Under the pieces are notes generated by a model that saw only the letters and a program-made list of their open reading frames with translations, was not told the DNA's origin and did not search any database. A stretch of DNA of 6,478 bases. Origin: Sphingopyxis sp. (GTDB taxonomy: Bacteria > Pseudomonadota > Alphaproteobacteria > Sphingomonadales > Sphingomonadaceae). Shown here piece after piece: positions 6,415-6,478 of this stretch. The position numbers were made by a program, and so were the translations under genes. Location: assembly GCA_012035435.1 (NCBI GenBank), contig JAAUPH010000138.1:1-6478 (forward strand). The letters run 5' to 3'. The stretch's first letter is position 1, and each line of letters opens with the position of its first letter.

Positions 6415-6478
6415 TTTCACGCCCTTTGGCGGGCTTTTGGTCTGATTTCCGTTGCATTCAGGCCTTTGCAGGACCTGT
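6352..6478. other. sequence of unknown origin after the methyltransferase break
   Basis: From 6352 the DNA no longer encodes methyltransferase in any frame. The longest reading frames here are under 20 codons before a stop. The start of this segment is probably a deletion or insertion junction. I do not recognise insertion-sequence ends in it. Confidence 0.5.
6408..6438 (+). terminator. overlapping hairpins, possible rho-independent terminator
   Basis: GGCGTGA (6408-6414) pairs with TCACGCC (6417-6423). A second stem, GCCC (6421-6424) with GGGC (6431-6434), is followed at once by TTTT (6435-6438). The second has terminator form. The two stems share three bases, so they cannot both be fully formed. 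Confidence 0.5.

Noticed and set aside
5188..6420. 410-codon open frame on the minus strand opposite the methyltransferase
   Set aside because: It mirrors the methyltransferase codons, has no recognisable motif, and the plus-strand frame carries clear family motifs.
1..6478. CRISPR array, riboswitch or toxin-antitoxin pair
   Set aside because: No regularly spaced repeats, no recognisable aptamer and no paired small genes are visible on either strand.

Overview
The base composition, codon use and protein families point to an alphaproteobacterium, most probably a sphingomonad (Sphingomonadales). This is inferred from the protein sequences and could not be checked by a search. The window has two parts. 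Positions 1 to about 3050 look like ordinary GC-rich chromosome. From about 3089 rightwards the DNA is accessory: less GC-rich, with an integrase, a tRNA attachment site and a broken DNA methyltransferase gene.

Chromosomal part. The 3' end of an SH3-domain protein gene (+ strand) enters from the left. It converges on an intact thiolase gene (- strand, 393 aa). A shared upstream gap of about 157 bp separates the thiolase from a divergent aldehyde dehydrogenase gene of the coniferyl-aldehyde-dehydrogenase type (+ strand). The dehydrogenase is complete at both ends but carries one extra base in a T run at 2544-2547.

Accessory part. Forty-three bases after the dehydrogenase stop lies the 5' half of a tRNA-Leu(CAA), which ends abruptly after the anticodon loop. 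A tyrosine recombinase gene follows (one clear frameshift, a second suspected near its start). Exactly 1,400 bp after the start of the half tRNA comes a complete tRNA-Leu(CAA) whose 5' half is nearly identical. This is the signature of site-specific integration at a tRNA anticodon loop, with the integrase next to the junction. After the tRNA come a hairpin terminator and about 300 bp with no recognisable gene but with inverted repeats. Last is an MmeI-like DNA methyltransferase gene, frameshifted near its start and cut off just before the position expected for its catalytic N-P-P-Y motif. The final ~125 bases are unrelated to the methyltransferase and hold two hairpins.

The thiolase and aldehyde dehydrogenase may share regulation and act in acyl-CoA or aromatic-aldehyde metabolism. 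The accessory genes look like a decayed or poorly sequenced integrative element. Three, probably four, single-base indels fall in three consecutive protein genes, so low-quality sequence is as likely an explanation as true gene decay. I do not see a convincing new multi-gene system. The most interesting item is the tRNA-Leu(CAA) junction, where the element appears to resupply the 5' half and promoter of the tRNA rather than the usual 3' half.
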